Origin: Schlesneria paludicola DSM 18645
Lineage (GTDB): Bacteria; Planctomycetota; Planctomycetia; Planctomycetales; Planctomycetaceae
Direction: 5' to 3'
Assembly (NCBI GenBank): GCA_945876035.1
Contig: CAMCMU010000011.1
Span: forward strand, 1-64,000
DNA length: 64,000 nucleotides
Both the position numbers and the translations under genes were made by a program. This document shows, piece after piece, positions 11,321 to 21,659 of this stretch (position 1 is its first letter; every line of letters starts with the position of its first letter). Below the pieces are notes generated by a model. The model was not told the DNA's origin. It searched no databases and worked only from the letters and a program-made list of their open reading frames with translations.

Positions 11321-11905
11321 CTATTTCCGCACGCCTTCACAGTCGATGAGAATCATTGCCTCGTCTCCGATCGGTCCGATTTCTTTCTTGTCGAAACCGA
11401 AGTCGCTCCGTTTGAGTGCAAGTTCTGTCGAAAATGCCACGCGTTTCGTCCCCTTAAAGTCATGCTCCGCCCCCCCCTTGAAGACAAATGTAATTTTCTT
11501 CGTCTTGCCGTGCATCGTGAAGTCGCCCGTGACTTCGTATCCACCCTCGATGACTTTGGTATTCGTGCTTTTGAATTCGATCAAGGGGAACTGCTTCGTA
11601 TCGAAGTAGTCTGGTTGCCGCAGGTGCTCATCGCGTACGGTGTTCGCTGTATCGATGCTGTCGGCTTTGATGGTGAGTTGAAACGTCGACTTGGATGGGT
11701 ATTCTCGATCCAGCGAAAACCTACCACTCACCTCATTGAAGCGGCCGTGAATCCAACTGATGTCCAGATGTCTCGCTTTGAAACTGACCGAGGAATGGAC
11801 TAAATCGTAAGCATATTCGTCCGCTGCTGAGCTTGATTTGTTGCCTGCACAGAACGCGATTCCGATCACGAGTGTCACGACTCGCTGTAACAAAAAATGT
11901 CGCAT
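11321..11905 (-). CDS. YceI-family periplasmic lipid-binding protein
   Basis: 194 residues with a signal peptide (about 1-26). The mature sequence has the YceI lipocalin-like pattern: DLVHSSVSFKARHLDISWIHGRF, then FSLDREYP, DYFDTKQFPLIEFKS and LALKRSDFG. Structurally known YceI homologues bind polyisoprenoids in a beta-barrel. The start at 11905 has AAGGAA about 8 bases upstream. It is followed by the unknown membrane protein gene after only 3 bases. Confidence 0.9.
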   Translation of the reverse strand: MRHFLLQRVVTLVIGIAFCAGNKSSSAADEYAYDLVHSSVSFKARHLDISWIHGRFNEVSGRFSLDREYPSKSTFQLTIKADSIDTANTVRDEHLRQPDYFDTKQFPLIEFKSTNTKVIEGGYEVTGDFTMHGKTKKITFVFKGGAEHDFKGTKRVAFSTELALKRSDFGFDKKEIGPIGDEAMILIDCEGVRK

Positions 11906-12490
11906 GCAATTATTCCTTCCAAAACATATTACGGAAGAGCTTCACCGTATCTAAAGCCGCCTCCGCGCGATCCTATTGTCTGACGGTTCGCAAGTAAAGC
12001 GGACGGATTTTAGGGGGGGGCGTCAGGCCGCTCCCAATCCGCGACGCGATCGATGTTCATCCGTTCGCTGACAAATGCGAAAAGCATGCCCACATTTCCT
12101 CCTCGATTGCCCCAACGCTACACCAAACCGCAGGCGTCACTGTTTGCGAAAATTTCGCGGGATCTTGTCCTTGTCGATGGCCAGCCGAGGGATTCAATAA
12201 CGGCGTTCCGCTTTCTAGGAACCGAGTCCACTTCCTCCAAACATGGCTGATGTTTCTGCTAACCGCCATGCCCTTCAAGAAGCCTCTTGCTTCGTTGCCC
12301 AACCTACCGGCACTGCGCCGATCAAGACCCTTGCGACGAATTCGATTTCGATCAACTGTCGGTCATGAAGGACAATCCGTAAGACGGGAGCAATCTCCTA
12401 GGATGTTGCCGAGTGAAGTCATGACGCGCAAAAGACAGGCAACGGAATGCGACCAGAGGGCCGCCGCAGCGAAATTATCTGTGCGGAATT
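11906..12490. other. Intergenic stretch, no gene recognised
   Basis: It lies between the MMPL gene stop and the YceI start, both on the minus strand, and so should hold the YceI promoter and any MMPL terminator. Only short overlapping reading frames are present, with unconvincing products. Runs of G near 12013-12020 are the only visible peculiarity. Confidence 0.4.
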
Positions 12491-15361
12491 CTACGGTTTG
12501 TGAGTTGTTGAGTTGGAATCCAGCGATTTGAGGTGCGGCGCCGGAAGAGGCGCCCCAGTGTAGAGGGGCTTTACTTTTTCAGACGGACAAGACAGCTTGA
12601 GCTCTTGTGCATCATTTCGAACCGTATGTGACGGCGTCTGTTCCGCATTGTTGGACGCCCCCCTCTTCGGTTCAAACAGACCGCCCAGAGGTCCCGCCAG
12701 AAGTTGGGACAGGAAGACGACATCGACCAGCAATGCCACACCAATCATGGCCGCCATCATCCAGCCGAATCGGCTGATCGGTAGCAGTTCTGCCGGAATG
12801 AAAACCAGCAGACCGATTGCGAGAGCCAAACGGGCTTGCAACAGTGCTGGACCAGAGTGGGCGAGCGCCTGGATGATGGCCTCGCGACGCGTCTGATTGC
12901 GATTCAATTCCCGCCGAACCCCTGTCAAATAATACAGCGTCCCATCGACTGCGATTCCCAACGCCAAGGATGCAGCCAGCATGGTTCCGATATCAATCCG
13001 ACCACCGAACCAGGAAATGGCTCCGAAGACGACCGTGATGGGAACTAGATTCGGGATCATTGCCACCAAACCGGCCCAAAAGTTTTTCAGTACGACAACG
13101 AAAACCGCGAGAATCAGCACGAAGGCCAATGCCAGGCTACTGACTAGGCTCTCCAACACCGCTTTTTGAGTCCGCAGAAAGAGTGGCACCGTTCCGGTGA
13201 GGATGTGCAATGCCCCGGGGTTCCGTTTCAAGACATCCTGTGTGAGCTCGTTGACGTCGTTCAAAACCAAGGTCAAGTCATTGTCGGTCATCACGGCAAC
13301 CTGAGCACTGATCCTCCACAGTTCGTCCCCCGGCTGGTTCAGTTTGTTGTCACCCTTTCGGTTCCGATCGTATCCTTCCTGAGAAACGTTGTAGAACGCC
13401 TTCGACAAGGGGATTTCACCGCCACTGATCCGCAGTTGCGTCAACCCTGATTTTTTGTTGTATTTTCCTCGAGTCAGAAAGTTGGCGTCGGTCTCCGGAC
13501 GCTCGCTGACAGGTTGAAAATCTGCCAAAGAAATGGCCCCGCTGATTTCAGGATGTCGCCGCATCCGTTCGGCGATCTCACGCACGAATTCCATACGATC
13601 CAGAAAGTTGGTTTCCTGTTGCGAACGTGCGTCGAAGCGAATGATTGATTCGATCGGCATGAGACCTGCCAGATAGGTCTCGATGAACCAATAATCCCGA
13701 GAAATCCGCGAGCTCTCGGGGAAATACCGGATCACTTTAGTTTCGGTGCGGAACTTCGTCAGCCCATAGCTGCAGACCACGCAGATCGATAAAAAGACCA
13801 ACGATTGAAACAGCGGCCACGTCGTGAGACCACGTCCCAGTAACCTCCATCCCGAGTGATCAAGTTCGCTTTTCTGAGGCGGTCTTTCGGGCCAAATTTG
13901 CAACAGAGACGGCAGAGCATAGAGCACCATGATCGCAGAAAAAATCGTTCCGATCGCCGCATAAATGCCAAATTCTCGCACGGGTGCTAGGTCGCTAGTA
14001 CAGAGGCACGCCAAGCCGATGGCCGTGGTCAGACTTGCGATGGCACAGGGTCTCCAAGACCGCCAAACAGTTTGGACAATAGTTGTCGATTCGCCGGCAC
14101 AGGCTGCGTGTTTCCAGTCGTTGACTAAATAAATGGCCCGCGAGATCGTCAGGACCATGATCAGCGTCGGCAGGACCATGATCACCATGTTCATCGAACC
14201 ACCCGTCGCCGGAACGAACGCCAATGCCATGAATGCCGCATACAGTGAAACCGCAAGAACCATCGTGGCCAGACGAATATCACGAATCAGGACGTAGGCG
14301 AGGATGATACCGACAACAAGCGACGTCAAAATCACCGAGCGACGATGAATCTGAGTCCAAGGACGTGACTCATCCCAAGCGGCCTGCGTCACGTCCTGAT
14401 TCAACTCCGCCGCCGAAACAACGCTTCCACCGAGATGCAGGGTGTCGAGTGGAATACCGACAGACACCGCAGCCTGTTTAATAACCTCGACCGTTTCGCT
14501 CTGATCCGCGATTCCGGATTGGGAAATCAACAGGGAGAGCATGACGGGTGATCCCGGAGCGTAGAAGCATCGCTCAACGAGCGTCGCCCCCTCCCCTTTT
14601 GGCGGAACGAATTGCATAAACCATTCGGCCACTTCACCTGTCTGCTCACTAGCCGGACGCATTCCCTTCCAAACGACCTGTAAATCATGGTCCACCGTTG
14701 CGTTGTCACGAAGATTTCCATCGACACCCATGACCAAGGGGGCACTAAATCCGCTCGTTGGTTCGCCCTCTCCCGACTGCGGAATCGGGATCGAAACAGT
14801 CGTCGTGAAATCTGGAGAGGGATCACTAAAGTTCAATTCGATCCCAAATCGACTCTTGGCCTCTGCCGTCAATTCTTGTCGAGTCCTTCGCAATCGCGAT
14901 TTGCCGAATTCTGTCAATCGCAATTTGAGCGACCCCGCTCCCAAGAGGACTCCCTCGAGCCGACGCACGGCCTCCTGCGGATCAACACCTTGTTTTTGCA
15001 TGGTGGCCAGCAAGGGGCGCGGTTCAATCACGCCAGAGACATGGGGCAGGCCACCATGACGTACCCCGTCGGCATCGGTGTGGCCCAGCAATGTCTCAAC
15101 AAACTTGTCAATTCTGAGATCATTCAGGGAAGATCCATCCCAGGTGACCAAGACCCGATCTTCCGTCGGAAATTGTTGACGTGCCCAGCGTAGGACTTTC
15201 AACTCCGGATCATTTTGGGGAAGCCATGTTTCGACGTCATTCTCCAGCCGAATCTGCCTCAATGCAAACCAGCCGAACGGTGCGGCAAAGATCATGGCCA
15301 TCACGATCCAAACCGCAAAGCCGTTGCCCCACCGGTCACGTCTCTCAAAGAAGTGTGTCAT
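12491..15361 (-). CDS. MMPL/RND-superfamily exporter
   Basis: 956 residues with the two-half RND layout. A first transmembrane segment (residues about 14-36) precedes a large periplasmic domain (DVETWLPQNDPELKVLRWAR), then a membrane block with WTQIHRRSVILTSLVVGIIL and IVMVLPTLIMVLTISRAIYL, a second periplasmic loop, and a final block with VAMIPNLVPITVVFGAISW and LGIAVDGTLYYLTGVRR. This pattern fits MMPL-type exporters of lipids or hydrophobic compounds driven by proton motive force. Length is normal for the family. No membrane-fusion protein gene is adjacent, so it probably works alone or with distant partners. Confidence 0.85.
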   Translation of the reverse strand: MTHFFERRDRWGNGFAVWIVMAMIFAAPFGWFALRQIRLENDVETWLPQNDPELKVLRWARQQFPTEDRVLVTWDGSSLNDLRIDKFVETLLGHTDADGVRHGGLPHVSGVIEPRPLLATMQKQGVDPQEAVRRLEGVLLGAGSLKLRLTEFGKSRLRRTRQELTAEAKSRFGIELNFSDPSPDFTTTVSIPIPQSGEGEPTSGFSAPLVMGVDGNLRDNATVDHDLQVVWKGMRPASEQTGEVAEWFMQFVPPKGEGATLVERCFYAPGSPVMLSLLISQSGIADQSETVEVIKQAAVSVGIPLDTLHLGGSVVSAAELNQDVTQAAWDESRPWTQIHRRSVILTSLVVGIILAYVLIRDIRLATMVLAVSLYAAFMALAFVPATGGSMNMVIMVLPTLIMVLTISRAIYLVNDWKHAACAGESTTIVQTVWRSWRPCAIASLTTAIGLACLCTSDLAPVREFGIYAAIGTIFSAIMVLYALPSLLQIWPERPPQKSELDHSGWRLLGRGLTTWPLFQSLVFLSICVVCSYGLTKFRTETKVIRYFPESSRISRDYWFIETYLAGLMPIESIIRFDARSQQETNFLDRMEFVREIAERMRRHPEISGAISLADFQPVSERPETDANFLTRGKYNKKSGLTQLRISGGEIPLSKAFYNVSQEGYDRNRKGDNKLNQPGDELWRISAQVAVMTDNDLTLVLNDVNELTQDVLKRNPGALHILTGTVPLFLRTQKAVLESLVSSLALAFVLILAVFVVVLKNFWAGLVAMIPNLVPITVVFGAISWFGGRIDIGTMLAASLALGIAVDGTLYYLTGVRRELNRNQTRREAIIQALAHSGPALLQARLALAIGLLVFIPAELLPISRFGWMMAAMIGVALLVDVVFLSQLLAGPLGGLFEPKRGASNNAEQTPSHTVRNDAQELKLSCPSEKVKPLYTGAPLPAPHLKSLDSNSTTHKP

Positions 15362-15710
15362 GCGTTCCCTGCAGCTGAACTAGTCACCGAGCAACGGTGG
15401 AGGAATCCCTTCAGATCCACTGGACGACGCCAAATCGCCACGGCAGACCAGACCCGCTCACCGTCCAACGGACTCGCTACGAACGGAGTCCGGCGAGCTC
15501 ATCGGCCTGCGATTATAGACTCGAAAACGGTTCTTCGGAAAGACGAATCGGGCAAAGCCAAGATCCCGACAAAAAAACGACCTTGCCGACGGAGAATCTG
15601 CCGCACGAAGCGGCGAATCCGACAAACGCATGTCTCCAGAATCGGTCGCCTCGTTTGCAGGCGAGTCACCCACCACAAACCATTTGAGGAATCGGGATGA
15701 GGGGGAAAAC
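15362..15710. other. Intergenic stretch, no gene recognised
   Basis: It lies between two minus-strand genes. Short open frames occur on both strands but have Arg/Ser-rich, unprotein-like products. A promoter for the MMPL gene is expected here, but no convincing boxes were found. Confidence 0.35.
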
Positions 15711-16238
15711 CTATTTTCGAGACTGGATCTGCAGCAATGACGCCGCGACCTGGCTTCTAGCGTCACGCATTTCAACGATTACCTGCTGAAACCGTTCGGC
15801 ATAAGGAATCCCTCGCATCAATAACAATGTCTCGCCGGCAGCGTTGGACAGGCAAATGTCATTGGTCCTGTAGAACGTCTGCCGGGAATCACGGTCGATC
15901 GTCACTCCGACAATCTGCGAAAGCGGAATCGATTCGTACAGTCGACAGCCGAGCGATGCCACTCGTTTGACCGAGCGGTTCGTCACAACGTAGCGTGACC
16001 CGGAAACCTTCATCAGTAGATAGATGAACGCGCCGAGGGGCGCGGTCAGCAGTGCAAACACGTGTGAAACCTTAACCCCCCAGATCCGCAGGTTGATACA
16101 CTCGTACAGATTATTAAGACACGCTCCGATACCGGTGGCCGCAATCGACGGGTACATTTCTTCGACCACCGATTCAAATTCCGGACTAACGCCCGAGATC
16201 GCTTGTTGCTTCTTCGATGGTGGCTGCTTTGTCAACAT
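15711..16238 (-). CDS. Membrane-anchored PH-domain (bPH2/DUF304-like) protein
   Basis: 175 residues. The N-terminal part is polar (EEMYPSIAATG). A hydrophobic segment around VSHVFALLTAPLGAFIYLLM is followed by SRYVVTNRSVKRVASLG and IPLSQIVGVTIDRD, the hallmark of bacterial PH-like domains (YdbS/DUF304 type): 'Y.lT..R......g....i.l..I..v'. These domains sit at the membrane and their ligands are mostly unknown. It is flanked by minus-strand genes with more than 100-base gaps and may be monocistronic. Confidence 0.75.
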   Translation of the reverse strand: MLTKQPPSKKQQAISGVSPEFESVVEEMYPSIAATGIGACLNNLYECINLRIWGVKVSHVFALLTAPLGAFIYLLMKVSGSRYVVTNRSVKRVASLGCRLYESIPLSQIVGVTIDRDSRQTFYRTNDICLSNAAGETLLLMRGIPYAERFQQVIVEMRDARSQVAASLLQIQSRK

Positions 16239-16364
16239 GGCCTGATCTTCAAATTTTGTTACAGAATGACAGACGGGATCCGTTCCGATTTAGATTTTAC
16301 CATAGCCGATGACTCCCCGGAACTCCAGTGCTCGACAGTACACGTCGTGCTCGCTTGGATCTGA

Positions 16365-17573
16365 TCAGGCCCCCGTTTTAGACGGTGGGACGAGGATTCG
16401 CAGGACACAACGAAAACCGATATCCGGCAGACTTTTTGCGACTTCACGTCCCTGGCGGCTCCAAGAGGACCAATCGACGGAGTTTCCTTTGACAACTCGC
16501 AGATTCGAATTAGGAACTTTTTTGGGGCCGGGCCAATTGTGCGGTACTTGTAGCCTCGATGATGTCGCATCCTTGTGAGCGTTTGGCGAGTACAGGTCAG
16601 AGCACCACTCCCTTGCATTTCCGGCCAGATCATAGATTCCGTAAGGACTCTTGTCGCTGGAGAAGGAGCCGATCAATTGCACTGTTTCGGTGGTTCGGGC
16701 GAGAGGCCACACAGCGCGACCGTCACCCCAAGGGGTCCGCAGACTGTTCGGACCACGCGCAGCCTTCTCAAACTCAGCCTCCGTCGGTAACTCCATCCCC
16801 AGCCAACGCGCATAGGCTTGAGCGACTCCCCAAGGAACACCGAGAACGGGCATTTTGGAAGGGGCCGTGGGATTCGTCGTGGGAGGGGTAAGCTTCTTTT
16901 TTTCTCGCTGCTCTTGTCGAAACATTTCAAAGTCGACAACGGTTACTTCAAACAGGTCCAAATAAAAGTTGTCGATATGCAAGGAAAACTCAGGCTGAGA
17001 TTCCGTCGGCCCCTGATTGGTTCCCATGCGCACCAAGCCGGCTGGAACCAAGGCCATGGACGTGCCCGTTTTTTCGCACTGGATGCGAAGAGGCAGACCA
17101 TCGATGGAATATCCTGCCTCCACAAACGGGACAAACCCTTTGGGCAATGCAAAACCGGGTCGCGGTGATCCGGGCTCGGGAACCTGCCCGGTACTTGTGA
17201 CAATCATCTGCGTCGAATCCAAACCAACAGTGCCACTCTGCACCACGAAGACGTCGTCGGATTGGAATCCGGGTGTGACATCAACCTCCACGGGCACGGC
17301 AACGGATTGAACCTCAAATACTGTTCGTGGATCTGTACCGATTGGATGCGGCTTTCGTCCTGAGCCATTTGCGGAAATTTCGGAAGGTTGAATTGCCGAC
17401 CTTGGTTTCCTTGCAGGTGTCTGCGGCGGGGAAGCAACGGCGATGACCACCGGTGCCACGACAGCAGCACGCTTTGCCTCTTTGGATTTGGACGATTGAC
17501 CGCAACCGATCAGACAAACCAAAGTTGTCAATAAAACAACGAATCGAATGGTTTTTGAGTGCGTGTTTTTCAT
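16365..17573 (-). CDS. SUMF1/FGE-like domain lipoprotein, probably non-catalytic
   Basis: 402 residues. A lipoprotein signal (lipobox around LVCLIGC, Cys about residue 23) leads into a Pro/Lys-rich linker and a C-terminal formylglycine-generating-enzyme-like fold: MALVPAGLVRMGT, then WGVAQAYARWLGMELPTEAE, YDLAGNAREWCSD and a closing IGFRCV. The paired active-site cysteines of true FGE should lie just before that last motif, but the segment reads VDWSSWSRQGREVAKSLPDI, with none. It is therefore more likely a structural or ligand-binding C-type-lectin-like protein. The ATG at 17573 is chosen because a G-rich SD precedes it. Confidence 0.8.
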   Translation of the reverse strand: MKNTHSKTIRFVVLLTTLVCLIGCGQSSKSKEAKRAAVVAPVVIAVASPPQTPARKPRSAIQPSEISANGSGRKPHPIGTDPRTVFEVQSVAVPVEVDVTPGFQSDDVFVVQSGTVGLDSTQMIVTSTGQVPEPGSPRPGFALPKGFVPFVEAGYSIDGLPLRIQCEKTGTSMALVPAGLVRMGTNQGPTESQPEFSLHIDNFYLDLFEVTVVDFEMFRQEQREKKKLTPPTTNPTAPSKMPVLGVPWGVAQAYARWLGMELPTEAEFEKAARGPNSLRTPWGDGRAVWPLARTTETVQLIGSFSSDKSPYGIYDLAGNAREWCSDLYSPNAHKDATSSRLQVPHNWPGPKKVPNSNLRVVKGNSVDWSSWSRQGREVAKSLPDIGFRCVLRILVPPSKTGA

Positions 17574-17647
17574 GTCACCCCCCCCCCACACAATTTCTGA
17601 CTCTTCTTTGAGCGACGCGGACGGTCGTCGCTATTCCCATTTTGTTT

Positions 17648-19642
17648 TCACTTAGCCCGATCCAGAATAACTTTCAGCAGCAGTTCTTGACGACTTCGGA
17701 CTACGGTAATCTCGACCTCGTCACCCGGCTTGAATTTTCTCAACGCGGCATCAAAATCATCGAGATTCATCACAGGATGGCTACCCAATCTGACAATCCG
17801 ATCCCCCCCTTTCAGCCCTCCCTTGTCTGCCGGACTCCCTGACGCAACTCCGCTGATCGAATAACCCGGTTCCTCATTTCCGAATTCAGGGATCGAACCG
17901 AAATAGGGTCGATTGCCTCCCCTGTTGATCGTGGCACTTCCTTTCACTTCAACATAGGGAGGACGCTCGGGCGCGGCCACTGTGGCCGAAACCACTTTTT
18001 CGATGATCTCCGTCACTCGAGCCAGACCGTCTATGTTCAGTTTATCCCAGTCATCCGAGGGCCGATGATAATCCGGATGCTCACCGGTGAAAAAGTGCAG
18101 CACCGGAATCTTTTTGGCGTAGAAAGAGGAATGATCACTCGGCCCGAAACCTTCCGGCTTGAAGATCAAATGAAAATTATGCTGCCGATTAAATTGCGTG
18201 AGTTCCGGCTCCCAGCGAGGACTGGTCGCCGTCCCATAGACGATCAGCTTATTGTCCGCCTTTAACCGACCGACCATATCCATATTGAACATGGCGATCG
18301 TCTTTTCCAGCGAAAAGACGGGCTCCTTGCAATAACGTGCCGAGCCGAGCAAGCCGATTTCCTCTCCCGTGAATGCAATGAACACCATCCGCCGGACGGG
18401 CTTCTTAATTTTTGCCGCAGCCCCATAGCGACGAGCCAATTCGATCAGCGAACTCGTCCCCGAAGCATTGTCGTCGGCTCCATTATGGATCTCCGTCGAA
18501 CCAGGCGATAGAGAAGCACTACCACCTCGACCTACGTGATCGTAATGAGCTCCAATCACGACAGTCTCATCCGCCAATGCCCCCTCCCCGTCAATGACCC
18601 CAATGACATTAAAGACTTGTGTTTTTATCTTTTCCATTGAAAGAATCCCGCGAACTCGCCAGCCGGGGATGGCGATCGAGCGAGGCTTCAAGTCGGAGTC
18701 AATCGACTGCTCAAGAGTTGCGACTCCCGTCTGGAGAGCGGCGAGCAGTTTGTCGGCCTGTTTCTGCGTCATGTGGATGGCCGGTGGAACAGACGTACTG
18801 TCGCCGTATCCGGCATAGCCAAACGTCATCAGTTCATCGTCATTGGCAGCGATACTCGCTTCTTTGATCGATTGCAGTTGATTGACGGCAGCCGTCACAG
18901 CATTGCGAGCGATTACCGATTTTTCACTGTTGGACACGTCAGCCGCGACCAATTCTTCCGCCGAAACAACAACCTTGTCAGCCGCCCTCTTCAAATCTTC
19001 AATACGTTTTTCAGCAGCTTTTCGCCCCGAAAAGGAATCGTTGACGATCAATACCGCCGCGGCTTTGTGGGCCTGCGCTCGAATCATTTTCGAACGCAAA
19101 TCCGCATATTCTGCAAACGAATGCGCCGCCGTTTGATCCGACTGCCGCGGCGTTCGACGCATGATGAGGACGACCTTCCCTGTCACATCAATCCCCTCAT
19201 AATCGCTATAGGGGACTTCGTTTGCTTCAATGCCATAGCCACAGAAGACGACTTCGCCGTCAAACGATCCCGCTCCGGCAAACGAGCAGACGTTATAGTC
19301 CACCCCCGACCGCAACTCGATGACATCGCCATTCGGGGTCACGAAGTGGATCGAATTGGGGTCTACAAGCTTGGTCCCGATTGTCAAATCAAATTTTTGA
19401 AACGCACCGCCATCCACTCTGTCCATCGCAAGTCCGGATTTCAAAAACTGCTCTCGAATGTACGTTGCCGCCAAGTTGATGCCGTTTGTACCCGGACCTC
19501 TTCCTTCGAGTTCGTCGGATGCCAGATACTTCACATCCTCTAACAGCCGCTGGCTTGTTGCGGATAAAGGGTCGCCCATCAGCGGCCGTCCCACAGCCGC
19601 AACCAACAGCAAACAACCAAGCATCAATGCAATTCGAGTCAT
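17648..19642 (-). CDS. Secreted M28-family aminopeptidase with PA and PDZ domains
   Basis: 664 residues with a signal peptide (1-23). After ASDELEGRGPGTNG comes a protease-associated insertion, then the M28 catalytic core. Its zinc ligands are visible: GAHYDHVG (His), NGADDNASG (Asp), FTGEEIGLLGS (Glu pair), MFNMDMVGR (Asp) and SDHSSFY (His). A PDZ domain closes the protein (YSISGVASGSPADKGGLKGG). The expected activity is exopeptidase cleavage of extracellular or periplasmic peptides. The start has GAGG 6 bases upstream. The gene is divergent from the unknown secreted protein at 19793. Confidence 0.9.
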   Translation of the reverse strand: MTRIALMLGCLLLVAAVGRPLMGDPLSATSQRLLEDVKYLASDELEGRGPGTNGINLAATYIREQFLKSGLAMDRVDGGAFQKFDLTIGTKLVDPNSIHFVTPNGDVIELRSGVDYNVCSFAGAGSFDGEVVFCGYGIEANEVPYSDYEGIDVTGKVVLIMRRTPRQSDQTAAHSFAEYADLRSKMIRAQAHKAAAVLIVNDSFSGRKAAEKRIEDLKRAADKVVVSAEELVAADVSNSEKSVIARNAVTAAVNQLQSIKEASIAANDDELMTFGYAGYGDSTSVPPAIHMTQKQADKLLAALQTGVATLEQSIDSDLKPRSIAIPGWRVRGILSMEKIKTQVFNVIGVIDGEGALADETVVIGAHYDHVGRGGSASLSPGSTEIHNGADDNASGTSSLIELARRYGAAAKIKKPVRRMVFIAFTGEEIGLLGSARYCKEPVFSLEKTIAMFNMDMVGRLKADNKLIVYGTATSPRWEPELTQFNRQHNFHLIFKPEGFGPSDHSSFYAKKIPVLHFFTGEHPDYHRPSDDWDKLNIDGLARVTEIIEKVVSATVAAPERPPYVEVKGSATINRGGNRPYFGSIPEFGNEEPGYSISGVASGSPADKGGLKGGDRIVRLGSHPVMNLDDFDAALRKFKPGDEVEITVVRSRQELLLKVILDRAK

Positions 19643-19792
19643 GAAAGGCCTCAGTGGATGGATCCTAAAACGACAATGTCATCGGGATTATAGACAGTCC
19701 CCCGCTCCAGATGTAGGGATTCCTCAGCGTGTTGACCGCTCTGACAAAATCTCGCACACTCCAACAATCACCATTAACACGGAAGAACAGCG

Positions 19793-21613
19793 TTGAGGCA
19801 CTGCGCGACCCCGTCACTGAGAATTCGACTGCGGCTGAACATTGTCAGCCTCGTCTTCGCCTGCGCCTGCTTACTACCTTCTCGAGCGAAGGCTGCTGAA
19901 ACCCCGTTCGGACCAGCGAGTCCAAGCCACCACGAGACGTTTTTCTCTCCGCGACAATTTTTATTGAACCACGTTTTGTATCCCGTCATTTCCCGCATAG
20001 AGCAATTGGCTGTCCGGCAATCGTTGAGCCTACCACATCGACCGCGCGTCTGTCCGACATACCGTCCCGTGCGGCAATTCGTGTTCCTTAACGGAGATTG
20101 CATCTCGACGGAGTTGCTCAACGCGGAAAACGACGTGCTCGACCTCCGGCTATCCGGGGGCGTTATGGTCTCAGTTCCTACGGATGCGGTCGAATCGATT
20201 CATATCCCACCCGGGGAATCGGAACTGGTCGCCGAGGGATTCGAAAACGATGACGCACTCGCTGGTTTTTTCGCAGCGGCAACGCATCCCCAGCTGGTCT
20301 TCGATACCGATCACGCGGCGAGTGGTCGCCGCTCTTTGAGGGTTTCCGCGGACCGGCAACCGTTGGTCATCCAGTGTCCTTTGCCGCTCGACGCAGCAAG
20401 AGTCCAGTTTTGGTTTCAGGTGGAGCGTTTGCTTCCATCAATGACTCGCACGCAGATGACATTCGAGTTCGAGTCTTCACCAATTTCCGAAACATTCGAA
20501 ATCGAATACGACGGGTCGCGACTGTCGGTTGCAAATCGAAAACCGCGTCCCGCTGCATGGACGACTCAGTCCGTTGAACTTCGTTCCGGTTGGCACCAAT
20601 TGACGGCTGTCCTCACCCCGCAACGACTGTTGTGCTTCGTCGATGAATCTCTTTTGGCCTCGGGTCCGGGATTTAACATACCCTTGCGCTCATTACGATT
20701 GATTTCGCAAACCGGTATGCAAATGGACGACTTGCTGATCAGTCGATTGGGAACGTATGAGCCATTGTCCACCACACGCCCCGCTATGGCAAACGATCTG
20801 ATCTTGAAGCACGATGGCGACGAGTACTATGGTCGAATACAACGGATTTCCATGAACGGAGTTACCATTCATGGAATCGCAGAGCCCGCGACCGTGCCAT
20901 GGTCCCAGGTCAAGGCCATCCGCTTTCATTCCTCGAGCCGCGTCGTCGCGGCCCCCGCTCAACGACCCGAAGGGCTCGTAGCTCAAATCGAATACCAGCC
21001 GATCGTTGATCGCCCCCAGCTTCGTCAGGACAGACTGACGGCGACAATCACAGCCACCGAGGTCAATCATTTGATCGTTTCACATCCTTGGCTCGGCGAA
21101 TTCTCGATCGCTTGGCGAGACATCAAAAGGATCCTGCCCTTGTTTGCAGGCCGAACGCTGGTTCTCGATGCGCGACGTTTTCATCTGGGCGATTCCATTC
21201 AAGCTAACTTTCAACGCCCACTCCCTGACGGTCATGAGTGGCACGGTGAATTTCATCTGGAGCAGATTCCCCAAGGGGAAGTCTTTCTCACACTGGAGGC
21301 GATCGATCTGGAACCGTGTGGCCCCGAAACACCACCGGGAAGTCCGTTTCTCAAGGAACTCCGTCGCGGACGATTGCTGACGGAGATTATTGTCAACAAT
21401 CAGCCTGCCGGAGATTTGAATCGGTACATTCGTTTTCGCGCTTCGTTCGACAAACCAGAGCGGATTCGTTGTCCGATTCTTCCATCGGTCCTGAAGGTCG
21501 GGGCCAACACGATCCGGATTAATCAAATTCCGCTAAAAGAGAACGGCACAGACTTTGACGATTTCGAGTTCTCCAATCTGAGGCTGGAATTGATCAACCC
21601 GCATGCACCGTAA
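19793..21613 (+). CDS. Large secreted protein of unknown function with LamG-like and Sm/SH3-like segments
   Basis: 606 residues. A signal peptide covers about 1-34 (LNIVSLVFACACLLPSRAKA). Two similar beta segments, FLNGDCISTELLNAENDVL followed by VSVPTDAVESI, and LKHDGDEYYGRIQRISMNG followed by VPWSQVKAIRF, resemble the small 'write-through' beta modules common in planctomycete secreted proteins. Between them lies a stretch that looks like a concanavalin/LamG fold (ELRSGWHQLTAVLTPQRLLC). The start is TTG at 19793 with GGAAG upstream. The downstream ThuA gene on the same strand starts 46 bases after its stop, suggesting cotranscription. No enzymatic motif is recognised. Confidence 0.7.
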   Translation: MRHCATPSLRIRLRLNIVSLVFACACLLPSRAKAAETPFGPASPSHHETFFSPRQFLLNHVLYPVISRIEQLAVRQSLSLPHRPRVCPTYRPVRQFVFLNGDCISTELLNAENDVLDLRLSGGVMVSVPTDAVESIHIPPGESELVAEGFENDDALAGFFAAATHPQLVFDTDHAASGRRSLRVSADRQPLVIQCPLPLDAARVQFWFQVERLLPSMTRTQMTFEFESSPISETFEIEYDGSRLSVANRKPRPAAWTTQSVELRSGWHQLTAVLTPQRLLCFVDESLLASGPGFNIPLRSLRLISQTGMQMDDLLISRLGTYEPLSTTRPAMANDLILKHDGDEYYGRIQRISMNGVTIHGIAEPATVPWSQVKAIRFHSSSRVVAAPAQRPEGLVAQIEYQPIVDRPQLRQDRLTATITATEVNHLIVSHPWLGEFSIAWRDIKRILPLFAGRTLVLDARRFHLGDSIQANFQRPLPDGHEWHGEFHLEQIPQGEVFLTLEAIDLEPCGPETPPGSPFLKELRRGRLLTEIIVNNQPAGDLNRYIRFRASFDKPERIRCPILPSVLKVGANTIRINQIPLKENGTDFDDFEFSNLRLELINPHAP

Positions 21614-21659
21614 CGGCAGGCCGACCCAATGCAACGTCAATTTTCATAGGAATAATTTC

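Noticed and set aside
12057-12302. 81-codon frame in the gap upstream of YceI
   Set aside because: No start signal and an unlikely composition; overlaps another frame on the opposite strand.
15458-15775. 105-codon frame overlapping the PH-domain gene
   Set aside because: Ser/Arg-rich product typical of a shadow frame; the PH-domain gene is well supported.
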